Shown here piece by piece: positions 25,194-34,992 of a stretch of DNA of 64,000 nt. The notes beneath the pieces are model-generated. The model did no database searches and had not been told where the DNA came from. It saw only the letters and a program-made list of their open reading frames with translations. The stretch is from assembly GCA_965199245.1 (NCBI GenBank), contig CBDAQP010000003.1, positions 62,001 to 126,000 on the forward strand. The letters are read 5' to 3'. The stretch's first letter is position 1, and each line of letters opens with the position of its first letter. The stretch comes from Carbonatibacter sp965199245. Lineage in GTDB: Bacteria > Pseudomonadota > Alphaproteobacteria > Kiloniellales > Kiloniellaceae. A program made the translations under genes and the position numbers.

Positions 25194-27767
25194 TTATGTT
25201 TTCTTTTGGGTCGAGGTTTTCTTTTTTGTCGTCTTTCGAGCGGTTGTTTTCTTTTTTACACCCTTTTTCTCAGCCTGCCGTGCCAGCAGCATAACGACCT
25301 CTTCCTGTGTGATGCTGTCAACCTCTGCTCCCTTTGGCAGGGAGGCATTAAGCTTATTCCATTTTGCATATGGGCCATAACGCCCGCTATAGATATTGAT
25401 GTCCTGACCATCATCGGGATGTGGCCCCAATGACCTCAGAGCCGTTGCCGCACCACGTTTAGGGGCCTGCGCGAGCAAGGCAACTGCCCGATTCAAGCCA
25501 ACGAACAGAATATCATCATCCTTTTCAAGCGATTTATAACTGCTCCCATGCTTCACAAAGGGGCCATAGCGACCAATTCCAGCTGTAATCATAATGCCAT
25601 CATCGGGATGGGGGCCAATGTCACGCGGCAAGTTCATCAATCCCCGGGCAATTTCAGGAGAAAGATCATCCGGTGATAGCGTTTTAGGGACAGAAATACG
25701 CTTGGGCTTTTGACCATCGACGCCCTCGCCCAGTTGCAAGTAAAGCCCATAAGGGCCTTTGCGGAGGAAAATCATCAGGCCCGTTTCCTGATCTTTGCAT
25801 AAACCTTTGGGCTGGTTGAGATCAGAATCTTCCCCCGCGTCACCGACGATGCCCAACGGACGGGTATAGCGACAGTCAGGATAACCTGAACAGCCAATGA
25901 AACCGCCTGAGCGCCCCAGCCTAATCCCAAGACGACCCGTGCTACAGGCCGGACACTGGCGCGGATTCGGAGCATCGGGACTGTCACTTTCCGTTGGGAA
26001 GAAATGCAATCCGAGTTCTTCGTCCAGAGTTTCAATGACCTCTGTAATGGTCAGATCCTTTGTTCCAGAAACCTTTTCATCAAAGGCGATCCAAAAATCA
26101 CGCAAAACGCTTTTCCAGTTTACCGTGCCCGCAGAAATGTCATCCAAAGAATTTTCAAGATCCGCCGTGAAGCTATATTCCACATAGCGTTTGAAAAAAT
26201 TTTCCAAAAAGGTCGTTACAATACGTCCCCGGTCTTCGGGGAAAAAGCGTTTCGACTCCAAGCGGACATAACTGCGATCCTGAAGAACCTGAATGATAGA
26301 GGCATAGGTCGATGGTCGCCCAATGCCCAATTCTTCGAGATTTTTGACCAGGGAGGCTTCGCTAAAACGTGCGGGTGGTTGTGTAAAATGCTGTTCGGCC
26401 TCAACACTCTCACGCTGTAATACATCACCTTCGCTCATGCGCGGCAGACGTTTATCTTGCTCCGCGCCATCATCGCGGTTGTCCTTGTAGAGTGCGGTGA
26501 ATCCGTCAAACGCCACGATAGAGCCATTGGCACGCAGGGTTGCGTCGCCCTGATTGACGTTGACATCGACCACCACCTGATCGAACACAACGGCTTCCAT
26601 CTGGCTGGCCATTGTTCTGTTCCAAATCAATTCATAAAGACGATAGCTTTGCGGGTCGAGCAGGGCTTTTAAATCGCGGGGCAGGCGATTCATATCGGTC
26701 GGGCGGATTGCTTCGTGGGCTTCTTGTGCGTTTTTGGCCTTGCTTTTGTAAAGGCGCGGGTGAGTCGGGACATATTCCGGGCCATAAATCTTCGCAACCA
26801 GATCACGAGAGGCCACAATCGCCTCACCAGACAGGCTCACGCCATCTGTGCGCATGTAAGTAATCAAGCCAACGCTTTCCCCCCCGATATCCACGCCCTC
26901 GTAAAGACTTTGAGCCAATCGCATTGTATTGGCCGCTCCCAGACCGAGTTTGCGCGAAGATTCCTGTTGCAGTGTCGAGGTCGTAAAGGGCGCGTAGGGG
27001 TTGCGCTTGCTTTTTTTGCGTTCAACAGAGGCAACGGTAAAGCTACTGGCATTTTTTAAAAGGTCAGCCGCCTTTTCAGCCGTCTGCACATCGGGCAGAT
27101 CAAACTTATCCAGCTTTTGCCCGGATAGAGCAACTAAACGCGAGGAAAAGGACAAGGACTCCCGCGTTTGAAGCTGTGCCGCAACAGACCAGTATTCCTG
27201 TGGTTCAAATTTTTCAATTTCTGCTTCACGCGCACAGATCATTCGCAACGCAACAGACTGTACACGTCCGGCAGATTTGCTCCCGGGGAGTTTGCGCCAC
27301 AGCACAGGGGACAGCGTAAAGCCAAAAAGATAATCAAGGGCGCGGCGGGCGAGGTAGGCTTCGACCAATTCCGTATTGAGTGCACGCGGTTTGTCAAATG
27401 CCGCAACAATGGCCTTTTTCGTGACTTCGTTAAAAACAACACGCTGAATGTTTTTACCCTTGAGTGCCTTGCGCCGCGTGAGCTCTTCGTAGATATGCCA
27501 GGAAATCGCTTCACCCTCGCGATCCGGGTCAGTCGCCAGAATAAGCGTATCGGCTTGTTTGAGTGCAGACACAATATTCTTGACCCTCTTTTCAGAGGCC
27601 CCATCAACAGCCCATGCCATTGAAAAATCATCGTCGGGTGAAACAGAACCATCCCTGGAAGGCAGATCGCGAATATGTCCATAGCTGGCGAGGACATGAT
27701 AGCCGGAGCCAAGGTATTTGTTGATTGTTTTGGCCTTGGCAGGGGATTCAACAATGACAAGATTCAT
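25194..27767 (-). CDS. topA: DNA topoisomerase I
   Basis: The 857-residue type IA topoisomerase relaxes negative supercoils. The TOPRIM domain shows VIVESPAKAKTINKYLG and the acidic ATDPDREGEAISWH; the active-site Tyr is in GLITYMRTDG. One four-Cys zinc ribbon (CPACSTGRL with CSGYPDC) follows, then repeated topoisomerase C-terminal repeats with the RYGPYxK pattern and a Lys/Thr-rich tail. The length and layout match alphaproteobacterial TopA. It is preceded by dprA as is usual in this class. Confidence 0.97.
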   Translation of the reverse strand: MNLVIVESPAKAKTINKYLGSGYHVLASYGHIRDLPSRDGSVSPDDDFSMAWAVDGASEKRVKNIVSALKQADTLILATDPDREGEAISWHIYEELTRRKALKGKNIQRVVFNEVTKKAIVAAFDKPRALNTELVEAYLARRALDYLFGFTLSPVLWRKLPGSKSAGRVQSVALRMICAREAEIEKFEPQEYWSVAAQLQTRESLSFSSRLVALSGQKLDKFDLPDVQTAEKAADLLKNASSFTVASVERKKSKRNPYAPFTTSTLQQESSRKLGLGAANTMRLAQSLYEGVDIGGESVGLITYMRTDGVSLSGEAIVASRDLVAKIYGPEYVPTHPRLYKSKAKNAQEAHEAIRPTDMNRLPRDLKALLDPQSYRLYELIWNRTMASQMEAVVFDQVVVDVNVNQGDATLRANGSIVAFDGFTALYKDNRDDGAEQDKRLPRMSEGDVLQRESVEAEQHFTQPPARFSEASLVKNLEELGIGRPSTYASIIQVLQDRSYVRLESKRFFPEDRGRIVTTFLENFFKRYVEYSFTADLENSLDDISAGTVNWKSVLRDFWIAFDEKVSGTKDLTITEVIETLDEELGLHFFPTESDSPDAPNPRQCPACSTGRLGIRLGRSGGFIGCSGYPDCRYTRPLGIVGDAGEDSDLNQPKGLCKDQETGLMIFLRKGPYGLYLQLGEGVDGQKPKRISVPKTLSPDDLSPEIARGLMNLPRDIGPHPDDGIMITAGIGRYGPFVKHGSSYKSLEKDDDILFVGLNRAVALLAQAPKRGAATALRSLGPHPDDGQDINIYSGRYGPYAKWNKLNASLPKGAEVDSITQEEVVMLLARQAEKKGVKKKTTARKTTKKKTSTQKKT

Positions 27768-27847
27768 GAGCCTGGTTAAACCTGTAACAGAGTAAACGAC
27801 GACATCATGCGGTTTACACGGCAGAAAAGCTCCTGTCCAAGAATTTT

Positions 27848-28984
27848 CTATTCCTGAAGAGCCGGAGAAATTCTAGACACCTTATTTCCCGGGGTGCGTT
27901 CGATCTCTCCGGCAAGCTCCATCGCCAGAATTTCGGCAGTGACCCGTGAAAGCGGTTGCCCTGATAATCGGGCGAGGTCATCGATTGAAACAGGTTCCGC
28001 GCTCAAAAGCTGTAAAAGGGGGGGCGCAGTGGATGTGTCAAGCGAAGGCACCTGATGATCCAAAGTGAACGACCTTTGCTTCGATTTGTTCGCCACGGCT
28101 GGCCCTGGTTGCTCAAATGGCCTGCGGAGCTGTTCGATCACATCGTCGGGGGTTTCAATCAATGCGGCCCCGGATTTAATCAAATCGTGGCACCCTCTAC
28201 TGCGCGGATCTGCAGGATTACCGGGGATGGCCATTGTTTCGCGACCCTGTTCCTGCGCCAATCTTGCCGTAATCATCGACCCGGATTTCAGGGCAGCTTC
28301 AATCACCAGAACGCCGCGACTCATTCCAGAGACAAGTCGATTCCGCCGTGGAAAATGTCGCGCCTGTGGTTGGCAGAACAGCGGCATTTCAGATATGATC
28401 ACCCCCAACTCCTTGATACGGTCATACAAGCCCCGATTGCTCTGTGGATAGATCACATCAACACCCCCGCCAAGAATGGCGACTGTTCCACTGTGCAGTG
28501 CGCCTTCGTGTGCGGCCCTGTCGATTCCCCGGGCGAGTCCAGACACAACTAAAAATCCATGTTGACCAAACGCAGAAGCAAAATTGCTGGCATGAATTAA
28601 ACCCTGTGCAGAGGCATGACGCGCCCCGACAACAGCGATGGATTTTTTGCTCAGAAGCTGTGTTTGCCCAAGAGCCATCAACACCGGGGGTGCATCATCG
28701 AGCTGTTTGAGGAGTGGTGGATAATCCGGGTGCCCGTAATCAACCACCTGGCCCTTCATCGCCTGCAAACGATCGAGTTCCCTGTCCACCGAGTCCAGAC
28801 TGGCTAGACGAATATCGCGCTTTGTCCTGTGGGACAGCGTGGGCAGAGCCTCAAGGGCGGCCTCGGCAGTTCCAAAACGCGCCATGATGGCCCAAAACCC
28901 GATGGGGCCAAGGTTGACAGAGCGGATCAGGCGCAACCAGTTCAACCGATCATGTTCATTTTCGGGAACAGGGCGCGCAAACAT
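27848..28984 (-). CDS. dprA: DNA-processing protein DprA
   Basis: The 378-residue protein loads RecA on incoming single-stranded DNA during natural transformation. It has an N-terminal SAM-like region, the Rossmann-type DprA core (IAVVGARHASAQG, VVSGLARGIDRAAHEGAL, VAILGGGVDVIYPQ, and PRRNRLVSG) and a C-terminal winged helix (SIDDLARLSGQPLSRVTAEI). Its start is 2 bp after the plsY stop, so plsY-dprA are one operon. Confidence 0.95.
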   Translation of the reverse strand: MFARPVPENEHDRLNWLRLIRSVNLGPIGFWAIMARFGTAEAALEALPTLSHRTKRDIRLASLDSVDRELDRLQAMKGQVVDYGHPDYPPLLKQLDDAPPVLMALGQTQLLSKKSIAVVGARHASAQGLIHASNFASAFGQHGFLVVSGLARGIDRAAHEGALHSGTVAILGGGVDVIYPQSNRGLYDRIKELGVIISEMPLFCQPQARHFPRRNRLVSGMSRGVLVIEAALKSGSMITARLAQEQGRETMAIPGNPADPRSRGCHDLIKSGAALIETPDDVIEQLRRPFEQPGPAVANKSKQRSFTLDHQVPSLDTSTAPPLLQLLSAEPVSIDDLARLSGQPLSRVTAEILAMELAGEIERTPGNKVSRISPALQE

Positions 28985-28986
28985 GG

Positions 28987-29589
28987 TCAGCCCTTACCCT
29001 GGCCAATCTTTGATTCCTGTCCTTTCAACAACAAAGTAATGTTGCTCCGATGCCTGATCCAGATCAGCACGGACATTGCAACTGCGGCTTCCATCAAGGC
29101 TCTGTCCTGAAACCAAATGAAAACAGGAAACGCCGTCATTGCAATGAGGGCAGAAAGAGACGAAATGCGAAAAATCACCGCACTCAGCAACCAAACCGCG
29201 CCCAGAGCAAGCCCCACCTCCCAGTGAAGGGCGAGAATACTGCCAAAGGCCGTCGCAACGCCTTTGCCCCCTCTCAATCCAAGCCAAACGGGAAAAAGAT
29301 GCCCAAGCACGGCCCCCAACGCCCCTGCTGCAGGGTTGTCCCCAAAACTCCCCGCCAGCAGAACAGCGAATGCCCCTTTACCACCATCACAGACCAGGGT
29401 TAAAAACGCCAGATCCTTACGCCCCGTGCGCAGAACATTCGTCGCACCAATATTGCCTGAACCAATCCGGCGCAGATCACCTTGACCAAAAAAGCGCGTG
29501 AAAATCAAACCAAAAGGCACCGATCCCAACACATATCCGAAAAACAGGATTACAGCAGGTGAGGCGAGGGTGATATTAAGATCAATCAT
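28987..29589 (-). CDS. plsY: Glycerol-3-phosphate acyltransferase PlsY
   Basis: The 200-residue polytopic membrane enzyme transfers acyl groups from acyl-phosphate to glycerol-3-phosphate, the first step of phospholipid synthesis with PlsX. The three family motifs are present: GSGNIGATNVLR, GHLFPVWLGLRGGKGVAT and RHRSNITLLLKG. It lies between the pyrC-like gene and dprA in the usual alphaproteobacterial order. Confidence 0.96.
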   Translation of the reverse strand: MIDLNITLASPAVILFFGYVLGSVPFGLIFTRFFGQGDLRRIGSGNIGATNVLRTGRKDLAFLTLVCDGGKGAFAVLLAGSFGDNPAAGALGAVLGHLFPVWLGLRGGKGVATAFGSILALHWEVGLALGAVWLLSAVIFRISSLSALIAMTAFPVFIWFQDRALMEAAVAMSVLIWIRHRSNITLLLKGQESKIGQGKG

Positions 29590-29627
29590 ATTTATTTTTC
29601 CGTGAGATCACGACGTTTTTTAATGTT

Positions 29628-30926
29628 TTACCGCAAGAAAAAATCACGCGCATCAACAACCGTACGGACAACCTGCCCCTGAACTGGATAGTTGGTAAAA
29701 GGCGAGTTTTTCGACTTACTGCGAAAGGCCGCAGGCACAATACGGCACGCACGTTCGGGGTTAAAAAGAACAAAATCAGCGGGGGAATGAATATCCAGTG
29801 TTCCTGCCTCCAGCCCCATAATTCGCGCAGGGGCGACGGTGACAAGTTCAAGACACTTGCGCAAGCTCAGATGGCCTTTGTGATAAAATTGCAGACACAG
29901 CGGCAAAAGCGTTTCAAGACCGACAAGGCCAAAGGCTGCCTGCGAAAAAGGAAGGTTCTTTGAATCGCGATCCTGTGGACAGTGATCGCTTGTCACCGCA
30001 TCAATCGTCCCCTCAACAACCGCATCATAAACTGCCTGGCGGTCGTCCTCACCGCGCAGAGGCGGGAAGACCTTCGCATAGCTTTTGTAATCAAGAATAG
30101 CCTGTTCGTTGAGTGTAAAATAGTGCGGGGCAGTATCACAACTCACCCTGAGACCTCTGGCCTTGGCCTCCCGAATCACAGCGACAGATTGCGCCGTTGA
30201 CACATTGGCAATGTGATAGCGTGCGCCCGTCATTTCGACGAGACGCAAATCGCGTTCAATCATCATGACTTCTGCAAGAGGCGCAATCCCCGCCAATCCC
30301 ATGCGTGTGGCGATTTCTCCGGCGTTGGCGACACCGCCAGAGAGCGTGGGTTCCGAAGGGTGCTGGATTACAGGCTTGCCAAAGGCGGTCGCATAGGACA
30401 GTGCGCGGGCAAAAACCTGCGCATTCCCAACGGCCCGCAGACCGTTCGTAAAGGCCACAGCCCCACAGCCTGATAACAGGCCGATTTCAGTGATGTCCTG
30501 TCCCTTCAGACCGCGCGTCAAGGCTCCATAGCAGTGAATTTTTGCGCGGCCCGTTTCGCGTATGCGCTGCATCATATAAGCCAGACTTGACGCATCATCC
30601 AAAAGGGGCAGAGTATCCGGCATGGCAATCAGGGTGCTGATTCCTCCTGCAGCGGCAGATTCGCCAAGCGTTTTAATCGTTTCTTTGTGTTCGTATCCCG
30701 GTTCACCTGTAAAAACGCGCAAATCAACAAGCCCGGGGGCGAGGTATAAGCCAGTGCAATCAATAATTTCCGCATCGTTAGAAACTGCATCCGCTGTAAT
30801 GTGCGCCCCCCTGTCAAGGATTCGCCCGCGCGCACAGACCACCCCGCCCAAAAGGTCAAGACCAGACGCAGGATCAAGAATCCGGGCATTCACAAACACA
30901 CGTTTTCGCGGATTTTCTGTCATCAT
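29628..30926 (-). CDS. pyrC: Dihydroorotase-like protein (PyrC/PyrX type) lacking the HxH metal motif
   Basis: The 432-residue amidohydrolase-fold protein follows pyrB directly (stop and start adjoin at 30926/30927). Active class I dihydroorotases have Asp-x-His-x-His-x-Arg after the first strand. Here the segment reads GLVDLRVFTGEPG, so both zinc-binding His are absent. Some other active-site elements remain (HPSEP, HIANVST, TSDHCPQ). In several bacteria such pseudo-dihydroorotases serve as partners needed for assembly of aspartate carbamoyltransferase, with a separate active enzyme elsewhere. That role is inferred here. Confidence 0.85.
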   Translation of the reverse strand: MMTENPRKRVFVNARILDPASGLDLLGGVVCARGRILDRGAHITADAVSNDAEIIDCTGLYLAPGLVDLRVFTGEPGYEHKETIKTLGESAAAGGISTLIAMPDTLPLLDDASSLAYMMQRIRETGRAKIHCYGALTRGLKGQDITEIGLLSGCGAVAFTNGLRAVGNAQVFARALSYATAFGKPVIQHPSEPTLSGGVANAGEIATRMGLAGIAPLAEVMMIERDLRLVEMTGARYHIANVSTAQSVAVIREAKARGLRVSCDTAPHYFTLNEQAILDYKSYAKVFPPLRGEDDRQAVYDAVVEGTIDAVTSDHCPQDRDSKNLPFSQAAFGLVGLETLLPLCLQFYHKGHLSLRKCLELVTVAPARIMGLEAGTLDIHSPADFVLFNPERACRIVPAAFRSKSKNSPFTNYPVQGQVVRTVVDARDFFLR

Positions 30927-31944
30927 CTAGATCTGTTCCAGTGCTCCTTCTGTGCGCAGGGCATCCCATTCCGCGCAGAGCAGGTGCAAACAGGCCATGC
31001 GGACAGCAACACCCATTTCGACCTGTTCCCGAATGAGAGAACGCTCAATATCATCGGCAAGCGCACTGTCAATTTCAACACCTCTGTTCATTGGCCCCGG
31101 GTGCATGACCAGGGCATCCGGTTTTGCCAGGGCCAGCTTGGTAAAATCGAGGCCATAAAAATGGAAATACTCCCGAACAGAGGGAACAAAGCTACCCTGC
31201 ATTCGCTCCAACTGGAGACGGAGCATCATCACAATGTCACAATCCTTGAGACCGTCTTCCATCCGTGTAAAGACCTGAACACCCATGCGGTCAATTTGGG
31301 ATGGCAACAGGGTAGGGGGGGGCAATCAAATGAACGATTGCGCCCATCGTCCCCAACAGATGAATATTCGAACGTGCAACGCGACTGTGTGAAATATCGC
31401 CACAAATGGCCACACGCAGATTTTGCAAGTGACCGCGTCGCCTGCGAATGGTCAGGGCATCCAACAAGGCTTGAGTGGGGTGTTCGTGGCTTCCATCGCC
31501 TGCGTTGAGGACAGGACAGTTCATTTTTTCAGATAACAGTTTGACCGCCCCGGATTCGGCGTGACGAATCACCAATGCGTCGGGGTGTATGGCGTTCAGG
31601 GTCATGGCGGTATCAATCAGGGTTTCACCTTTTTTAATTGAACTCGACTCGACAGCCATGTTGATGACCTCTGCCCCCAACCTTTTCGCGGCAACTTCAA
31701 AAGACGTGCGCGTGCGAGTCGAATTTTCAAAAAAGAGGTTAATCACCACTTTTCCGCTCAAAACTCCGGACTCTCGTGCGGGCGCACGAGTCCACTCAAC
31801 ATAGCGATCAGCAAGATCAAGCACCTGCGTAATACGACGCGCAGGAAGCCCCGCAAGGCCGAGCAAATGGCGTACACCAAAGCGATCCGCCATAAAAGGA
31901 GGGGCATGAGTGACAGGCTGGGGAAGGGGGGAGCAATCAGTCAT
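30927..31944 (-). CDS. pyrB: Aspartate carbamoyltransferase catalytic subunit, frameshifted
   Basis: PyrB makes carbamoyl-aspartate in pyrimidine synthesis. The N-terminal frame (from 31944) has the carbamoyl-phosphate site FFENSTRTRTSFEV and GDGSHEHPTQALLDAL. It runs off frame in a run of eight C (plus strand G8, 31315-31322), where seven would restore IAPPTLLPSQIDRMGVQV. The second frame continues with LERMQGSF and MHPGPMNRGVEID to the stop at 30927. Joined length is about 338 residues, normal for the family. The pyrC-like gene follows immediately. Confidence 0.87.
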
Positions 31945-32007
31945 TAAACCCAGACTATGCCACCCCCGTGCAAAAACGCAACGCTTTAACGCGCACCCGT
32001 TTCTTCA

Positions 32008-32487
32008 TCACCGTGACAGAGCATCTAGCGTTCCCTGCAAAATATAGGCCGCTGCTGCCTTGTCCACTGTTTGGGCGCGGCGTTTACGGGTCAGATCCGC
32101 CTCGCCAATCAAAAATCTTTCAACCGCAGAGGTTGAAAGCCGTTCGTCTTGAAAAAAAACGGGCAGGCGGAACCAGTCGAGTTCGCGCAAATTTTCCACC
32201 AGCTGACGGACGGACTGGCATCGCGCGCCCTCTGTACCATCCATATTGACGGGGAGTCCCATGACAAGACCGCCGACCTGACGCGCCTGACAAACTGTAC
32301 AGAGTTCCTGAGCATCGACCTTAAATTTTGTACGCCGTATCGTCCCAATGGGGGATGCAACCGTCCAATTTCGATCAGAAATCGCCAGCCCCAATGTTTT
32401 GGTTCCCGGGTCGATTCCCAAAATCCGCCTTCCCCGCTCCACAGCCTCTGCAAAGACATCCAGACTGTCACAAATATCACCGCTCAC
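32008..32487 (-). CDS. ruvX: Putative pre-16S rRNA nuclease / Holliday junction resolvase-like (YqgF/RuvX)
   Basis: The 159-residue RNase H-fold protein has the family start ILGIDPGTKTLGLAISD, with its catalytic Asp, then GLPVNMDGTEG, FFQDERLSTSAVE and a C-terminal DKAAAAYILQ with the last acidic residue. Family members process the 5' end of 16S rRNA; older annotations call them resolvases. It is separated from pyrB by 63 bp on the same strand. Confidence 0.92.
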   Translation of the reverse strand: MSGDICDSLDVFAEAVERGRRILGIDPGTKTLGLAISDRNWTVASPIGTIRRTKFKVDAQELCTVCQARQVGGLVMGLPVNMDGTEGARCQSVRQLVENLRELDWFRLPVFFQDERLSTSAVERFLIGEADLTRKRRAQTVDKAAAAYILQGTLDALSR

Positions 32488-32581
32488 CCTGTTTTTCCTT
32501 TTGGCCTGTTTTTCCTTTTGGATTGAAATCGTGCTAAAGAAGCTCTTTCACATCATCGTCACCATAACAAACACACGCCTC

Positions 32582-33001
32582 ATGCCGCCAAAGAAAAAAA
32601 TCAGCCAATCGCCCCTGAAAAAGGCGTTCCTCATCGGGGTGGGGGGCATTGCTGTCGGCCTTGGTGCGATTGGCCTTGTCCTGCCGGGGATTCCGACGAC
32701 ACCTTTTTTACTGCTCGCGCTGTGGGCCTTTTCGTCGAGTTCGCGGCGATTTCGCATCTGGCTTTTGCGCCATCGATGGTTCGCGCCCTTGATCCGCAAC
32801 TGGCAACGCGAAAGGGTCATTCCAATACAGGCAAAAATCATTGCCACTGTTTCCATGGCGACAAGCTGGTTGTTGCTCTGGTGGACACAAAGTCTGGCGA
32901 TTTGGCTCCTCGCCCTGATTGCCTTATTTTTCAGCGCAATTCTTTTATTTCTTTTTTCCAAACCATCCAAATTGGGGGCCAAAGGGGCAAGGCGGCAGTA
33001 A
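32582..33001 (+). CDS. DUF454 (YbaN-like) inner-membrane protein
   Basis: The 139-residue protein has a basic start (PPKKKISQSPLKKA) followed by about three to four hydrophobic segments. LGAIGLVLPGIPTTPFLLLA is the family's hallmark, followed by SSRRFRIWLLRHRWFAPLI. The function is unknown. The ATG at 32582 is chosen; a GTG upstream at 32531 is possible. It diverges from ruvX. Confidence 0.82.
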   Translation: MPPKKKISQSPLKKAFLIGVGGIAVGLGAIGLVLPGIPTTPFLLLALWAFSSSSRRFRIWLLRHRWFAPLIRNWQRERVIPIQAKIIATVSMATSWLLLWWTQSLAIWLLALIALFFSAILLFLFSKPSKLGAKGARRQ

Positions 33002-33147
33002 GAATTTGCCCCATCTTCCATTTAGAATAAATTCGCATAATATATATTATGGAAAATTATGAATAAGGTTTCTTAATACCAATGTGGAATGTTGCCCCGA
33101 CGCCGTATTGGTGTTACATTTTTAAAAGCAACGACTTGGAGGTTTTT

Positions 33148-33468
33148 TTGAAAAATAGACTCAAAGAATTGCGCCTGAACGCAGGCTTGACGCAGAAAGA
33201 CCTTGCTCTGCACTCGGGAACATCACAAGCCCAGATTGACAGACTGGAAAAAGGAACGCGACGCATGACTCCCGAATGGCTTGAACGGCTTGCGCCGACC
33301 CTGGGTTGTGATCCGCTCGCTCTTTTGGGACAACAGACCACACTTTCCGACCAGGAAAATCGAATGTTACGGCTTTTCCGCCCGCTCAGTGATGAGCAAA
33401 AACAAGCCCTCATCGCAACACTCAAAGCCTTTCAACCCGTACAGAAACAAGGACCGGGAGTTTTCTAA
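33148..33468 (+). CDS. XRE-family helix-turn-helix regulator (single HTH)
   Basis: The protein is about 106 residues. The start is taken as TTG at 33148 because a perfect GGAGG ends five bases before it and LKNRLKELRLNAGLTQ is the natural HTH start; longer in-frame starts have no such site. The HTH covers about residues 4-60 (LTQKDLALHSGTSQAQIDRL). The C-terminus (LSDEQKQALIATLKAF) resembles the end of the next gene's product. It probably binds DNA as a dimer. It is directly followed (0 bp) by a second XRE gene and a phosphodiesterase gene. Confidence 0.82.
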   Translation: MKNRLKELRLNAGLTQKDLALHSGTSQAQIDRLEKGTRRMTPEWLERLAPTLGCDPLALLGQQTTLSDQENRMLRLFRPLSDEQKQALIATLKAFQPVQKQGPGVF

Positions 33469-34203
33469 ATGCAACCACACCAGATTCGCGAGTTGCGGCG
33501 CACAATGGGCTGGACGCGCGTTGAGTTGGCCAGACGTGCAGGTCTGACCTCCGAACGAATCAAGACCCTCGAAGAAAACAGTCAGGCTCCAACAGAGCCG
33601 GAAATTGAGTCCTTACAACGGGCGTTCGGCTTTCAGGCAACGCCGGAAAAACAGCACGACGCCTCCGGGCAAAGCCCATTCAAAAAAAGTGACCTGGCAT
33701 TGTTGCTCGAACACCTGTCCGAAGGACAGCGCCTTAAAATCTTCCGCGAGCGCAAAGACTTCACCCGAAAGGAACTGGCGCGGGAAATGGGCGTTCCCTG
33801 GACACAGATTAGTAAATGGGAAAACAGTACAAAGCCCCTGCCCCCGGTCGTGCTGAATACCCTGGCTCAGGCGTTGGGCTGTGAGGTTACCGAGCTCAGC
33901 TCACACCCGAAAAAACAAAAACAGGACAACAGCCATAAAAATCCTCTGTCGCATCCTCTACAGGCGGCCCTGTCACCACAGCCCGCTGTCAATGATATGC
34001 CCACGCACGACGCGAAAAACACCAGCCTTGAAGATGCGGTCACGAGTTTGTCCGCCAGCGAACAAAGCGCACTTTTGACCCTTCTCGGGGCGGGTGACAG
34101 GGAACGCGATCCCCAAAAGGCCGAATTAAACGCGCTGTTTGACCGGATGAGCATCACACAAAGACAAAGCTTGCTTGACCACCTCAAGGCAATGTTGGGC
34201 TAA
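33469..34203 (+). CDS. XRE-family regulator with two HTH domains
   Basis: The 244-residue protein contains two separate XRE helix-turn-helix domains: residues 3-50 (IRELRRTMGWTRVELARRAG) and about 85-140 (LKIFRERKDFTRKELAREMG). A variable linker follows, then a C-terminal segment SASEQSALLTLLG and QRQSLLDHLKAML, resembling the tail of the preceding regulator. Its ATG adjoins the preceding stop, and the next gene starts 3 bp after its stop, so the regulators and phosphodiesterase are one transcription unit. Its target may be the ABC operon starting at 35129; that is inference. Confidence 0.82.
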   Translation: MQPHQIRELRRTMGWTRVELARRAGLTSERIKTLEENSQAPTEPEIESLQRAFGFQATPEKQHDASGQSPFKKSDLALLLEHLSEGQRLKIFRERKDFTRKELAREMGVPWTQISKWENSTKPLPPVVLNTLAQALGCEVTELSSHPKKQKQDNSHKNPLSHPLQAALSPQPAVNDMPTHDAKNTSLEDAVTSLSASEQSALLTLLGAGDRERDPQKAELNALFDRMSITQRQSLLDHLKAMLG

Positions 34204-34206
34204 ACC

Positions 34207-34992
34207 ATGAAATTTATCCACCTCACAGATCCTCACGTCATCGCCCCGAAAACTACGGCCTGTGATCCCACCCCGGCAGAGCGGTTAGCCCTGGTCGTGG
34301 AAAGCATCAACACGGAACACGCCGACGCCGAGCAGGTCATTATCACTGGTGATCTGACCCATTGGGGAAATCGGCGATCCTATGATCTCTTTCTTGCTGA
34401 AATGGGCCGGCTGACGATGCCCTTTGCCCTCATCACCGGCAATCACGATAAAAACGCGGTCTTAAAATCTGCCTGTCCCGCCCTTCCTTGCGATGAAAAA
34501 GGCTTTGTGCAACAGGTTCTGCACACAACCGCCGGCCCCTTTATCCTGATGGATACCGTGAGCGAAGAGGGCGATTACGGTGTTTTCTGCCCGGATCGGC
34601 TGTCATGGCTTGACCACCAGCTTGCCGGTTTGCAAAAACCTGCACTGTTGTTCATGCACCACCCGCCTTTTAAGGCAGGTATTGCGGTTATGGATGATAT
34701 TCGATTACGTGATGCAGACGCTCTTTTTCGCGTTTTGGACAAACACCGCGACAAGGTACGCCATCTCTTTTGCGGACACCTCCACCGCGCACTTTCAGGG
34801 AACTGGCGCGGCTTTTCAATCTCTGTGATGCGAAGCCTTCACCATCAATCAACGCTGGGGCATGACTGTTCACCCTTGACCTTCTCTACCCTGGCCTATG
34901 GTGTCGTGCTGGTTGATGACGAGACCATTATTCAACATCAACACTGCTTTGCTGAACAGGAACCGGGATTAAAAATATCTTCATCCGACTGA
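34207..34992 (+). CDS. Class III metallophosphodiesterase (GpdQ/CpdA-like), paralogue 1
   Basis: The 261-residue calcineurin-like phosphoesterase has the complete dinuclear metal site: IHLTDPHV, TGDLTHWG, TGNHDKN, MHHPPF and CGHLHR. There is no signal peptide, so it acts in the cytosol. The family includes CpdA (cAMP) and GpdQ (glycerophosphodiesters). The length, layout and neighbouring ABC transporter favour a GpdQ-like role in splitting an imported phosphodiester. It is the most diverged of the three copies here and sits in the regulator operon upstream of the transporter. Confidence 0.87.
   Translation: MKFIHLTDPHVIAPKTTACDPTPAERLALVVESINTEHADAEQVIITGDLTHWGNRRSYDLFLAEMGRLTMPFALITGNHDKNAVLKSACPALPCDEKGFVQQVLHTTAGPFILMDTVSEEGDYGVFCPDRLSWLDHQLAGLQKPALLFMHHPPFKAGIAVMDDIRLRDADALFRVLDKHRDKVRHLFCGHLHRALSGNWRGFSISVMRSLHHQSTLGHDCSPLTFSTLAYGVVLVDDETIIQHQHCFAEQEPGLKISSSD

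Noticed and set aside
31291..31325. Programmed frameshift in pyrB or uvrA
   Set aside because: The runs are slippery, but no stimulatory structure or Shine-Dalgarno-like spacer is evident and neither gene is known to use recoding; sequence error or mutation is simpler.
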